Assembly: GCF_900102055.1 (NCBI RefSeq)
Contig: NZ_FNBA01000002.1
Span: 558,001-622,000, forward strand
Source: Ulvibacter litoralis
GTDB lineage: Bacteria; Bacteroidota; Bacteroidia; Flavobacteriales; Flavobacteriaceae
DNA length: 64,000 nucleotides
Direction: 5' to 3'
Shown: in pieces, positions 1 to 7,972 of the stretch
Layout of the letters: every line of letters begins with the position of its first letter
How positions within the stretch are numbered: the stretch's first letter is position 1
Notes under the pieces: generated by a model
Told to the model about the DNA's origin: nothing
The model's database searches: none
What the model saw: the letters and a program-made list of their open reading frames with translations, nothing else
Made by a program: the position numbers and the translations under genes

Positions 1-92
1 TAAATTTCAGCAGCATTCTCGGTAACTTTTGCCGTGAGTAAGCGCAATCGACTCCCAATGGCCTTTTTGCCTGCGTTGTGAATTGTATTCAT
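1..92 (-). CDS. MarR-family regulator, N-terminal fragment (runs off window)
   Basis: Only the first 30 codons are present, read leftward from an ATG at 92. The visible peptide has the pattern AIGSRLRLLTAKVTENAAEI. This resembles the start of the MarR-like regulators of Bacteroidota that are often fused to a GNAT domain; that is family knowledge from memory, since the helix-turn-helix itself lies outside the window. The gene is divergent from the Old Yellow Enzyme gene at 231, and a perfect 12-bp palindrome lies between them. Control of the neighbour is a plausible inference. Identity is moderately sure; any GNAT fusion cannot be seen. Confidence 0.5.
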   Translation of the reverse strand, partial: MNTIHNAGKKAIGSRLRLLTAKVTENAAEI

Positions 93-101
93 ATTCTAAA
101 G

Positions 102-119
102 TATATAACTAGTTATGTA
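102..119. promoter_or_regulatory. Palindromic operator candidate between divergent genes
   Basis: ATAACTAGTTAT at 105-116 is a perfect 12-bp palindrome. Two of the next three flanking positions on each side also pair, giving an 18-bp imperfect palindrome. It sits 13 bp upstream of the MarR-like start codon and about 70 bp upstream of the -7 box of the reductase gene. MarR proteins bind palindromes of about this size, so autoregulation is the simplest reading. Confidence 0.45.
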
Positions 120-187
120 AATATATGCTTTTATTTAAATTTTCTTACAAGTACGAAGATCTCTTCCTTCTTTTGAAGGATAAATGG

Positions 188-195
188 TAACTTTG
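188..195 (+). promoter_or_regulatory. -7 box (TAnnTTTG) for the ene-reductase gene
   Basis: TAACTTTG matches the Bacteroidota -7 consensus TAnnTTTG exactly and lies 35 bp before the ATG at 231. No TTG is seen at the expected -33 spacing, so only the -7 element is claimed. Confidence 0.5.
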
Positions 196-230
196 TAGTT
201 CACATTTTAAATAAAATTCAGTCACCTTTT

Positions 231-1331
231 ATGAAAAAACAAGCCTTATTACAACCGTTAAAAATGGGATCACTCACCTTAAAAAACCGTGTTGTAATGG
301 CTCCTATGACAAGGAGTAGAGCGAATAATACAGAAAATGTTCCTACGTCAGAATTCCACGGTTTGTATTACGAGCAGCGTGCTTCCGCAGGATTAATTAT
401 TTCTGAAGGTTCGCAAGTTTCTAAACAAGCAGTAGGATATATTCATACTCCTGGAATTTATTCCGAAGCACAAGTGGAAGGCTGGAAAAAAGTGACAAAA
501 AGAGTTCACGATGCTGGCGGAAAAATTTTCATACAATTGTGGCACGTAGGGCGCATATCGCATCCCGATTTTCACAACGGAACGCTTCCTGTTTCGGCTT
601 CAGCAATCAATCCGAATTCAAAATCATTCACACCGCAAGGATTTAAAGATACTGTAACGCCTAAGGCGATGACTCTAGAAGAGATTAAAAGCACGGTTCA
701 GGATTTTAAAAATGCTGCAAAAAATGCGATGGATGCTGGTTTTGATGGAGTAGAACTACACTCGTCTAATGGGTATTTATTTCATCAATTTTTTAGCGCA
801 ACCACGAATGTGCGTACCGATGCTTACGGTGGAAATATCGAAAATAGAACTCGATTTTTGTTTGAAGTTTTAGATGCCTTGAAAGAAGTAATGCCAATGA
901 ATAGGGTAGGAATTCGTTTAAATCCGTCAGCACATAATATCTTCGGAATTACTGTAGACGAACAAACCATACCAACGTTCGATTACATTGTAAACAAAGT
1001 GAATGAGTACGATTTGGCGTATTTACACCTCTCTGAACCTTTTACAGATGTTTCAGATGAGCCTTTAGCCATTCAAGAAGTTGCCAAGCGTTATCGACCG
1101 ATGTACAAAGGAACATTGATGATAAATTCAAATTTTGACCAAGAAAAAGGGAATAAAATTATTGAAGATGGCGATGCCGATTTGGTTGCCTTCGGAAAGT
1201 TATTTATTTCAAATCCAGATTTAGTCGAGCGATTTTCAAAAGGGAAACCATTAGCACCTTGGGATACAGAAACGTTTTACACTACAGGAACAAAGGGCTA
1301 CACAGATTATCCAAAAGTGAACGAAGATTAA
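231..1331 (+). CDS. Old Yellow Enzyme family ene-reductase (alkene reductase)
   Basis: FMN-dependent NAD(P)H oxidoreductase of the OYE/NemA/XenA group, which reduces activated C=C bonds such as enones and maleimides, and some nitro compounds. The barrel starts with the PMTR motif at residues 25-28. The substrate-anchoring H-x-x-N pair is His177/Asn180, followed by GYL. IQLWHVGR (101-108) and the DAYGGN segment near 197 are also typical. The length of 366 aa is normal. It is cytoplasmic. It faces a MarR-like regulator across a palindrome, a common arrangement for electrophile-inducible reductases. The family is certain; the natural substrate is unknown. Confidence 0.92.
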   Translation: MKKQALLQPLKMGSLTLKNRVVMAPMTRSRANNTENVPTSEFHGLYYEQRASAGLIISEGSQVSKQAVGYIHTPGIYSEAQVEGWKKVTKRVHDAGGKIFIQLWHVGRISHPDFHNGTLPVSASAINPNSKSFTPQGFKDTVTPKAMTLEEIKSTVQDFKNAAKNAMDAGFDGVELHSSNGYLFHQFFSATTNVRTDAYGGNIENRTRFLFEVLDALKEVMPMNRVGIRLNPSAHNIFGITVDEQTIPTFDYIVNKVNEYDLAYLHLSEPFTDVSDEPLAIQEVAKRYRPMYKGTLMINSNFDQEKGNKIIEDGDADLVAFGKLFISNPDLVERFSKGKPLAPWDTETFYTTGTKGYTDYPKVNED

Positions 1332-1375
1332 TTTTGAACTAAAACGGTTATCATTTTTTCAATTTTATTTACCAT

Positions 1376-1897
1376 ATGTCATTTTATCAAAGTCTGAACG
1401 AAATAGGATCTAAGTTTATTAAAAAACACAAACTTTTTAAATACGGTTTCAATCTATCTCCAATGTACAGAAGGAGTACAGCGCGAATTTTAAAGGTTTC
1501 CGAAGATTTATTACACATAACCATCAAATTACCGATTAGTTACAAAAACCGAAACTATGTAGGAACCATTTTTGGTGGGAGTTTGTTTTCAGCAGTAGAT
1601 CCAATTCCGATGGTACAATTAATGGATTTACTCGGAAAAGAGTATGTTGTTTGGGACAAATCTGCCGAAATTTATTTTAAGCGTCCTGCTAAAGAAAATT
1701 TATACGCAACATTTACCTATACCTTAGACGAATTGGCTCAAATTAAAAAGCAAGTCATTGAAGACAAAGAAATAGAGATTATAAAGAATACACAGCTAAC
1801 AGATAAAAGTGAGTCAACTGTTTTTTGTGAAGTTCAAAAAACCATTTATGTTGCCGATAAACAGTTCTATAAGCAGAAGCGAAAAAGGCTAAAATAG
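1376..1897 (+). CDS. DUF4442 hotdog-fold protein (thioesterase-like)
   Basis: 173 aa, no signal peptide. The core motif YVGTIFGGSLFSAVDPI around residues 61-77 is characteristic of the DUF4442 branch of the hotdog superfamily. This superfamily also contains acyl-CoA thioesterases of the PaaI type. No specific substrate can be inferred. An acidic segment (residues about 130-145) is followed by a Lys/Arg-rich tail (KQKRKRLK). It starts 45 bp after the OYE gene on the same strand and may be co-transcribed. Family call good, function uncertain. Confidence 0.75.
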   Translation: MSFYQSLNEIGSKFIKKHKLFKYGFNLSPMYRRSTARILKVSEDLLHITIKLPISYKNRNYVGTIFGGSLFSAVDPIPMVQLMDLLGKEYVVWDKSAEIYFKRPAKENLYATFTYTLDELAQIKKQVIEDKEIEIIKNTQLTDKSESTVFCEVQKTIYVADKQFYKQKRKRLK

Positions 1898-2132
1898 AAG
1901 AATTGATCGGTTTCGTTGAAGCTAATAGTTTCGAAAAGGGCTATTTCATTGATTTATACTAGAAAAGCATCAAAATTTTAAAATTAGATTTAGTTACTTG
2001 AAATAAGTAAGTATTTGATTTAGAATATTTAAGGGTTATTGCCTTTCGTCGACAGTAAATTTTCCTACAAAAATCGTTGTATGGTTGATTATTAACGTTT
2101 AAATTCGCAATTTACACGAAATCCCCCTACAA

Positions 2133-4502
2133 ATGAAAACTATTCCCTTTTTATTATTTTTATTTACCTGCACTGTTTTTTCTCAAGTAGGTATCAATAC
2201 AGATGTACCACATTCTTCTTCTATTTTAGATGTTACAAGTTCAAATAAAGGTGTATTAATGCCTAGAATAAGCTTGGAGTCTACAACAGATACTACAACC
2301 ATTACAACACCGTTAACTAGTTTACTAATATATAACACAGCAACGGTTGCCGATGTAACACCAGGATACTATTACTGGACTGGATCGGAATGGTCACGGT
2401 TAGCAACCTCTGAAACGGTTGATGGCGCATGGAGTATACTAGGTAATTCAGGAACGGATGATACCGTTAATTTTATGGGTACCACCGATGATGAAGATGT
2501 AGTTTTTAAACGAAATAATGTACTTGCAGGTATTTTGGATGCTAATAACGCTTCTTTTGGAGTGAATTCATTATCATCTAATACAACAGGTTTTGATAAT
2601 GCAAGTTTAGGTCTTAACTCGCTTCGTTTTAATACAACGGGATATAGCAATACAGCATTAGGTAAAGATGCTCTTTTATCGAATGCAACAGGAAGCTCTA
2701 ATACAGCAACAGGTACAGGTTCGTTGTCTGGAAATACATCAGGAACAAGCAATACAGCAACGGGAGCATTTTCTCTGGCGGGTAATACTACAGGAACTAA
2801 TAATACTGCTGTAGGTTCTTTTTCTCTTAATAAGAATGCTGGAGGAAGTGAAAACACTGCTATAGGGACTAATTCACTTACACAAAATACATCAGGAACA
2901 CAGAATACGGCAAGTGGTACTTTCTCTCTTTTCGATAATACTACAGGGAGTAATAATACAGCAAGTGGTTATGAAGCTCTTACCTATAACACGATTGGAG
3001 CTAATAATACAGCTACTGGTTCAGGATCTCTTCGTTCTAATACAGCGAGTAATAATACGGCTACTGGAACAAATTCATTGTATGCAAATACAACAGGAAC
3101 AAACAATACAGCCATGGGGGTTAATGCACTCACATCCAATACAACGGCTAGCAATAATACAGCCATCGGTGAAAACGCTCTTACTACTAATACATCAGGA
3201 AGTAGTAATACAGCTATTGGAGTATTGTCTCTTTCCACAAATAACGGACATTATAATACAGCAACTGGAGTAAATGCACTTAGTGGTAATACTACAGCAA
3301 GTTATAATACAGCGACTGGATTTAATTCACTCTCACAAAATACAACGGGGTCTAGTGGTACAGCTATGGGGGCAAATGCTCTTTATTCTAATTTAACTGG
3401 AACAGGAAATACAGCGATTGGTGCAAATACACTTTACACGAACACTTCGGGAGGCAATAACACTGCTTTAGGAAGTGGAAGTCTTAGATTAAATGAAGCA
3501 GGAACTAATAATACAGCTACAGGAGCCAATGCCCTTAGTAACAATACAACAGGTGTTAATAATACAACAAATGGAGTGAATTCACTTTTATATAGTACAA
3601 CTGGATCAGGGAATACAGCGAGTGGTGTAAATTCACTTTTAAATAATACAACAGGGAGTTATAATACCGCTATTGGTCAGGGATCCTTAAGTGCAAATGA
3701 GGAAGGATTGCATAATGTAGCTGTGGGAGTAAACACTCTAAATGCTAATAATACAGGAAATTACAATACTGCTTTAGGAGGTGCTTCTCTTGGAAGTAAT
3801 ACAACAGGTACTCGTAATACAGCTTCTGGTTTTAGTTCTTTATCAGGTAATACAATTGGAAATAATAATACGGGATTAGGATATATTGCTCTTAGCTCTA
3901 ATACAGAAGGGAGTTTTAACTCAGCAGTTGGTTATCAATCTCTTAGGTTGAATACTACTGGAAGTAATAATACTGGAATTGGATATAGAGCCTTAGATAA
4001 TGTAACAACAGGTAGTAATAATACTGCAATCGGGTACTTCTCTTCAGTGCCTGATGGGGCACTAAGCAATCAAGTTCGTATAGGGAATACTGCTGTAACG
4101 TATGCTGGTGTTCAAGTAGCATGGACCTATACTTCCGATAGAAGATGGAAAAACACTATTGAAGATACTGATTTAGGTTTAGATTTTATAAACCAATTAA
4201 GACCAGTATCTTATTATAGAAATAATGACGATAGAAATAAGCTAGAATATGGTTTTATAGCGCAAGAATTAAAAGAAGCATTAGAAAATAGCAGTTCAAA
4301 AACGAATGGAATTATTAGCGAAGATGCAGAAGGAATGCTAAGTGTTAGATATAACGATTTATTGTCACCTATTGTGAAAGCAATTCAAGAGCAAACAGAT
4401 CAAATAGAATCCTTAAAATCTGAAAATGAATCGTTGAAACTAAAGCAACAAGCTATTGAAAAAGAACTACAGGAAATAAAAGAACTATTGACTAAAAAAT
4501 AA
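2133..4502 (+). CDS. Secreted repeat protein with C-terminal endosialidase-chaperone (peptidase S74) domain
   Basis: 789 aa. Residues 1-18 are a signal peptide ending FSQ. Residues about 19-149 form a globular head of a type common in Bacteroidota tail-fiber-like proteins (VGINTDVPHSSSILDV). Residues 150-640 are 29 near-perfect 17-residue repeats with pattern NTTGxxNTAxGxxSLxx, likely a trimeric beta-helix related to YadA-type heads. An S74 intramolecular chaperone begins near residue 660; the SDRRWK motif places the predicted self-cleavage Ser at 668. The C-terminus (about 745-789) is a coiled coil. Such domains trimerise a fibre and are then cut off. It stands alone between intergenic regions, with a strong hairpin downstream. 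The surface-fibre role is inferred. Confidence 0.85.
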   Translation: MKTIPFLLFLFTCTVFSQVGINTDVPHSSSILDVTSSNKGVLMPRISLESTTDTTTITTPLTSLLIYNTATVADVTPGYYYWTGSEWSRLATSETVDGAWSILGNSGTDDTVNFMGTTDDEDVVFKRNNVLAGILDANNASFGVNSLSSNTTGFDNASLGLNSLRFNTTGYSNTALGKDALLSNATGSSNTATGTGSLSGNTSGTSNTATGAFSLAGNTTGTNNTAVGSFSLNKNAGGSENTAIGTNSLTQNTSGTQNTASGTFSLFDNTTGSNNTASGYEALTYNTIGANNTATGSGSLRSNTASNNTATGTNSLYANTTGTNNTAMGVNALTSNTTASNNTAIGENALTTNTSGSSNTAIGVLSLSTNNGHYNTATGVNALSGNTTASYNTATGFNSLSQNTTGSSGTAMGANALYSNLTGTGNTAIGANTLYTNTSGGNNTALGSGSLRLNEAGTNNTATGANALSNNTTGVNNTTNGVNSLLYSTTGSGNTASGVNSLLNNTTGSYNTAIGQGSLSANEEGLHNVAVGVNTLNANNTGNYNTALGGASLGSNTTGTRNTASGFSSLSGNTIGNNNTGLGYIALSSNTEGSFNSAVGYQSLRLNTTGSNNTGIGYRALDNVTTGSNNTAIGYFSSVPDGALSNQVRIGNTAVTYAGVQVAWTYTSDRRWKNTIEDTDLGLDFINQLRPVSYYRNNDDRNKLEYGFIAQELKEALENSSSKTNGIISEDAEGMLSVRYNDLLSPIVKAIQEQTDQIESLKSENESLKLKQQAIEKELQEIKELLTKK
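2580..4052 (+). repeat. 29 tandem 51-bp repeats inside the fibre gene
   Basis: Each unit encodes 17 residues with fixed positions N1, G4, N7, T8, A9, G11 and L15. Two units (the 10th, NTASNNTATG, and the 14th, NNGHYNTATG) are one residue short, consistent with in-frame unit drift. DNA is conserved in the AATAATACAGC core and divergent elsewhere, so recombination between units is possible but the copies are not identical. Confidence 0.9.
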
Positions 4503-4524
4503 TTCTTTCTTCTCAAAACTATTT

Positions 4525-4563
4525 AATTCAGCCCGTTTTATAAAACATAAAACGGGCTGAATT
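4525..4563. terminator. 17-bp perfect hairpin after the fibre gene
   Basis: Arms 4525-4541 and 4547-4563 are perfectly complementary over 17 bp, with a 5-nt loop. The stem has a GC core and A/T-rich ends. It lies 22 bp after the stop codon. The downstream T-run is weak (cgttta), but the structure is strong enough to act as a terminator or 3' end protector. Confidence 0.75.
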
Positions 4564-4691
4564 CGTTTATAAACATATATTTTTTTACTATTCTAGAGGC
4601 GTAAAGGATCGTTAACAGTTTCGTTTTTAGAAATTTACTTTTTTTCAGATTCACTCCTTGAAAGACTAAATGAAAAAACAGTCTCATTTTA

Positions 4692-4724
4692 TTGGTCGCT
4701 ATAAAATTTTATTTTATATATTTG
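4692..4724 (+). promoter_or_regulatory. Promoter of the arginine operon leader
   Basis: TTG at 4692-4694 and TATATTTG at 4717-4724 (perfect TAnnTTTG) are separated by 22 nt, inside the range described for Flavobacterium/Bacteroides sigma-ABfr promoters. The expected start of transcription, about 6-8 nt downstream, falls on or next to the ATG at 4731, so the leader ORF would have almost no 5' UTR. Confidence 0.65.
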
Positions 4725-4730
4725 ACCCTT

Positions 4731-4805
4731 ATGAGTATTCAAAAAAATAAAATAACACCCATCGTGTCTTCTACGCTCCGCCGTAGACGCTGTCTTCGCG
4801 CCTAG
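4731..4805 (+). CDS. Putative arginine leader peptide (24 aa)
   Basis: A 24-codon ORF, MSIQKNKITPIVSSTLRRRR followed by CLRA and a TAG stop. Five of its last eight codons are Arg (CGC CGT AGA CGC at 4779-4790 and CGC at 4797). It lies directly behind a consensus promoter and about 220 bp before the first gene of an arginine biosynthesis operon. This is the layout of amino-acid attenuators, where ribosome stalling on scarce aminoacyl-tRNA switches the downstream RNA fold. A 6-bp hairpin (TCTACG 4770-4775 with CGTAGA 4782-4787) overlaps the Arg codons. Expression and regulation are inferred; a chance ORF of this length is possible, but not with this content in this place. Confidence 0.55.
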   Translation: MSIQKNKITPIVSSTLRRRRCLRA

Positions 4806-5027
4806 TTTCTGACAAACAACACCTTGTATTTTATTTTTTTCTTTCAATCTTGCAAAACTTCAATACCATTTTCACATTTAGTTTACCTGTTTTAACAAAT
4901 AGGCATAACATTGTGCGCTATAGTCGCCGTCGCCCGTAAGGGTGTCTTCTTTTTAGGAACTTAGGTGAGTCCGGTTCTTCTTTCCAAAACATAAATATTC
5001 AACTTTTTTAACTTAAAATCAATTGCA
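4806..5027 (+). promoter_or_regulatory. Arginine operon leader RNA, rest of the 5' region
   Basis: No gene is visible in this stretch between the Arg-rich mini-ORF and the GNAT gene. It begins with T-rich, apparently unstructured sequence and ends with the terminator-like hairpin at 4929-4954. The 9-mer GTGTCTTCT occurs both in the mini-ORF (4764-4772) and in the 3' arm of the terminator (4942-4950), so the two copies could compete for partners. This is the part in which attenuation would be decided, if it occurs. Confidence 0.45.
4929..4954 (+). terminator. Attenuator-type hairpin before the arginine operon
   Basis: GTCGCCC (4929-4935) pairs with GGGTGTC (4940-4946) around a GTAA loop, with one mismatch and one G-U pair. 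TTCTTTTT follows. This has the form of an intrinsic terminator lying within the leader transcript, 74 bp before the first structural gene. Confidence 0.5.
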
Positions 5028-5642
5028 ATGGAAATTGTTATTGCTAACAAATCGCATCTTGTGTATGCGGCTATTATTTGTGAAACTATTGCCGAATCTG
5101 CGAAAGTAAGAGGTACAGGTATCGCCAAACGGACTCCAGAATACGTGAGTACTAAAATGGAAAACGGCAACGCTGTAATCGCTTTAGATGGAGATACGTT
5201 CGCAGGTTTTTGTTATATCGAAGCTTGGAGTCACGGAAAATTTGTGGCGAATTCCGGACTTATTGTGCATCCAGACTACAGAGAACAAGGATTGGCAAAA
5301 AAAATTAAGCAAAAGGTGTTTGAGCATTCGAAAGCCAAATTCCCTGAAGCTAAAATTTTCAGTATCACCACCGGATTGGCTGTCATGAAAATGAATAGCG
5401 AACTAGGCTACAAACCTGTAACCTTTTCAGAATTAACAACAGATCAAACCTTTTGGAATGGCTGTCAGACTTGCAAAAATTACGATGTATTACAACGTAC
5501 CGAGCAAAAATTATGCTTGTGTACCGGAATGTTATACGATCCTAAAAAAGCTTCCGAAGAGAAAAAACCAATTAAAAGCAAAGTGTTTCAAAGACTGAAA
5601 CAAATGAAACAAAACATGTTTCTAAAAAAAGAGAAGAAATGA
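5028..5642 (+). CDS. GNAT acyltransferase, candidate N-acyl-glutamate synthase of the arginine operon
   Basis: 204 aa, cytoplasmic. The GNAT fold is shown by the acyl-CoA binding segment at about residues 80-93 (VHPDYREQGLAKKI). After the catalytic domain come four cysteines, C146-x2-C149 and C163-x-C165, which look like a metal site, and then a Lys-rich tail. It is the first structural gene of the arg operon and overlaps argG by 4 bp. No classical ArgA or ArgJ is present in this operon, so this enzyme probably makes the N-acylated glutamate that ArgB uses. Whether acetyl or succinyl is transferred is open; residue Ser89 of ArgF' favours succinyl. The role is inferred from context. Confidence 0.75.
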   Translation: MEIVIANKSHLVYAAIICETIAESAKVRGTGIAKRTPEYVSTKMENGNAVIALDGDTFAGFCYIEAWSHGKFVANSGLIVHPDYREQGLAKKIKQKVFEHSKAKFPEAKIFSITTGLAVMKMNSELGYKPVTFSELTTDQTFWNGCQTCKNYDVLQRTEQKLCLCTGMLYDPKKASEEKKPIKSKVFQRLKQMKQNMFLKKEKK

Positions 5643-6823
5643 AAAAATTAGTATTAGCCTATAGTGGAGGATTAGACACCTCATATTGCGCCGTAAGTTT
5701 ATCAAAAGCTGGGTATGAAGTACATGCGGTAAGTGTAAATACCGGTGGTTTTACTGCTGAAGAAATTCAGAATATTGAAAAGAACGCCTATAAAATGGGG
5801 GTTTCGACCTATAAAAACATCGATGCCATTGCTTCCTATTACGAGAAGGTAATCAAGTATTTAATCTTCGGAAATGTGCTGAAAAACAACAGCTATCCGT
5901 TGTCGGTTAGTGCGGAACGAATTATTCAAGCCATCGAAATCATTGAATACGCCAAAAGTATCGATGCCAAATATATAGCCCACGGAAGCACAGGAGCTGG
6001 AAACGATCAAGTACGGTTTGATATGATTTTTCAAACCCTAGCGCCCGAAATTGAAATTATAACGCCCATTCGAGACAACAAACTTTCGCGACAGGAGGAA
6101 ATTGATTATTTGAAGTCGTACAAAATTGATATGCCTTGGGATAAGGCAAAGTATTCGATTAATAAAGGACTTTGGGGAACCAGTGTTGGGGGTGAAGAAA
6201 CCTTGACTTCGGAAAAATCCTTACCCGAATCCGCCTATCCGTCACAATTAGAAAATAAAGGGGAAACACAAGTGAAACTAACATTTTTGAAGGGGGAGTT
6301 TGTTGTTTTTAACGGTGTTAAAAATTCGCCAGAAAAAAACATAGAATTGCTAAATAATCTAGCGTCATCTTATGCGATTGGAAGAGATATTCACGTGGGA
6401 GATACTATTGTCGGAATTAAAGGAAGGGTCGGTTTTGAAGCTGCTGCGGCACTTATTACGATAAAAGCACACCATTTGTTAGAAAAACATACGCTCACAA
6501 AATGGCAATTGCAACACAAGGAATATCTGTCTAATTTCTACGGAATGCACTTACACGAAGGACAATATTTAGATCCTGTACTTCGGAATATGGAAGCCTT
6601 TTTTGAAAGCAGTCAGGAGAATGTTTCAGGAGATGTAATGGTTACGTTGAAACCGTATCATTTTACATTGAATGGGATTGTTTCAGATCACGATTTAATG
6701 AATGCGAAGTTTGGAAGTTATGGCGAAATGAACAAAGGATGGACCGCTGCTGAAGCGAAAGGATTTATAAAAATTATAGGCAATCAAAACAAGATTTATC
6801 ACCAAGTAAATTCAGAATCATGA
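5639..6823 (+). CDS. argG: Argininosuccinate synthase
   Basis: Condenses citrulline and aspartate with ATP to argininosuccinate. The N-terminal nucleotide-binding PP-loop motif AYSGGLDTS is at residues 8-16. The internal GSTGAGNDQVRF segment (about 119-130) and the YSINKGLWG stretch are family hallmarks. 394 aa is normal. It overlaps the GNAT gene by 4 bp and argC by 4 bp, implying translational coupling. Cytoplasmic homotetramer in known cases. Confidence 0.96.
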   Translation: MKKLVLAYSGGLDTSYCAVSLSKAGYEVHAVSVNTGGFTAEEIQNIEKNAYKMGVSTYKNIDAIASYYEKVIKYLIFGNVLKNNSYPLSVSAERIIQAIEIIEYAKSIDAKYIAHGSTGAGNDQVRFDMIFQTLAPEIEIITPIRDNKLSRQEEIDYLKSYKIDMPWDKAKYSINKGLWGTSVGGEETLTSEKSLPESAYPSQLENKGETQVKLTFLKGEFVVFNGVKNSPEKNIELLNNLASSYAIGRDIHVGDTIVGIKGRVGFEAAAALITIKAHHLLEKHTLTKWQLQHKEYLSNFYGMHLHEGQYLDPVLRNMEAFFESSQENVSGDVMVTLKPYHFTLNGIVSDHDLMNAKFGSYGEMNKGWTAAEAKGFIKIIGNQNKIYHQVNSES

Positions 6824-7797
6824 TTGAAGTCGGAATTATAGGAGGCGCAGGTTATACAGCAGGTGAACTCATTAGAATATTACTACATCATCCAAAAGCA
6901 GCACTAAACTTTGTGTACAGCACCTCAAATGCCGGAAATAAAGTAAGCAAGGTGCATCAAGATTTAGTTGGGGATACGGACTTGGTTTTTACAAGTACAA
7001 TCAATCCGGAAGTAGATGTGTTGTTTTTGTGTTTAGGACACGGAAACTCCAAAGCTTTTTTAGAGCAGCATTCATTTTCAGCTACAACCAAAATCATCGA
7101 TTTAAGCAATGATTTTCGTTTAAAAGACGCTGCTAGTTTTAACGAGACTCCTTTTGTGTATGGGTTGCCAGAACTACAAAAAGAAGCTATTCAGAAGGCG
7201 AAGTATATCGCGAATCCAGGATGTTTTGCAACGGCCATTCAATTGGCATTGTTGCCGTTGGCAGCGTCTAATTTGCTGAAAAATGATGTGCATATTAATG
7301 CAGTTACAGGGGCAACTGGAGCAGGAACTTCTTTGTCTGAAACCACACATTTTACATGGCGCGATACTAATTTTTCAAGCTATAAGGTGTTCAATCATCA
7401 GCATTTGGACGAAATTTCTGAAACGGTTAAGAATTTACAAACTGATTTTTCTTCGGAATTATTTTTCGTGCCGAATCGCGGGAATTTCTCCAGAGGAATT
7501 TTTGCTACGTTGTACACCAATTTTAAAGGAACACTCGCTGAAGCTACCGAATTGTATAATTCTTATTACAAAGACGCTGCGTTTACGTTTGTTTCCGAAG
7601 AGGAGATTCATTTGAAGCAAGTGGTAAACACTAATAAATGTTTGCTACACCTTCAAAAACACAACGATATATTAGTAATTACAAGTATCATCGACAATTT
7701 ATTAAAAGGCGCTTCAGGACAAGCAGTTCAAAATATGAATTTATTATTTGGACTCAATGAACTAGAAGGATTGCAATTGAAAGCGAACTTTTTTTAG
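6820..7797 (+). CDS. argC: N-acyl-gamma-glutamyl-phosphate reductase
   Basis: Third step of the acylated arginine route: NADPH reduction of N-acyl-glutamyl phosphate to the semialdehyde. The Rossmann motif GGAGYTAGEL is at residues 8-17, and the catalytic Cys135 sits in NPGCFATA. A later conserved His lies in the NRGNFSRGIF region's neighbourhood. 325 aa is typical of the short ArgC type. It overlaps argG by 4 bp; 175 bp of structured non-coding DNA then precedes proC. Confidence 0.95.
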   Translation: MIEVGIIGGAGYTAGELIRILLHHPKAALNFVYSTSNAGNKVSKVHQDLVGDTDLVFTSTINPEVDVLFLCLGHGNSKAFLEQHSFSATTKIIDLSNDFRLKDAASFNETPFVYGLPELQKEAIQKAKYIANPGCFATAIQLALLPLAASNLLKNDVHINAVTGATGAGTSLSETTHFTWRDTNFSSYKVFNHQHLDEISETVKNLQTDFSSELFFVPNRGNFSRGIFATLYTNFKGTLAEATELYNSYYKDAAFTFVSEEEIHLKQVVNTNKCLLHLQKHNDILVITSIIDNLLKGASGQAVQNMNLLFGLNELEGLQLKANFF

Positions 7798-7798
7798 G

Positions 7799-7930
7799 AG
7801 TTCTGCTGTTGCGTTAGCGATTACAGTGGCATCCTTTTTATTGGTCTCTTCGAGCGCAGGCGAGAAGTTGTCACATAAAAAGATAGAACGGAAAGCGCGA
7901 CCCTAGTGGTAACGCCAAAAAAATAAATAA
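7799..7930 (+). repeat. Structured intergenic element between argC and proC
   Basis: This non-coding stretch has nested inverted repeats: GCGTTA (7811-7816) with TAACGC (7910-7915), and CTTTTTAT (about 7834-7841) with ATAAAAAG (about 7875-7882), around a G/C-rich middle. Together they can fold into one long hairpin. The sequence resembles, from memory, a dispersed intergenic repeat of Flavobacteria containing AGCGATT...GTGGCATCCTTTTT and GGAAAGCGCGACCC. It may protect mRNA ends or adjust expression within the operon. Confidence 0.5.
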
Positions 7931-7972
7931 GAATAATAATTTAAAATAGAACTGCTTAGGCGGTCAATAATT

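Noticed and set aside
2372-2857. Long open frame on the minus strand inside the fibre gene (also 2984-3238)
   Set aside because: It is a shadow of the tandem repeats: low-complexity VLLVP/VAVLL strings arise from the antisense of the repeated codons.
2914-3273. Alternative plus-strand frame in the repeat region
   Set aside because: It is caused by the periodic AATAATACAGC unit; the main frame carries the signal peptide and S74 domain.
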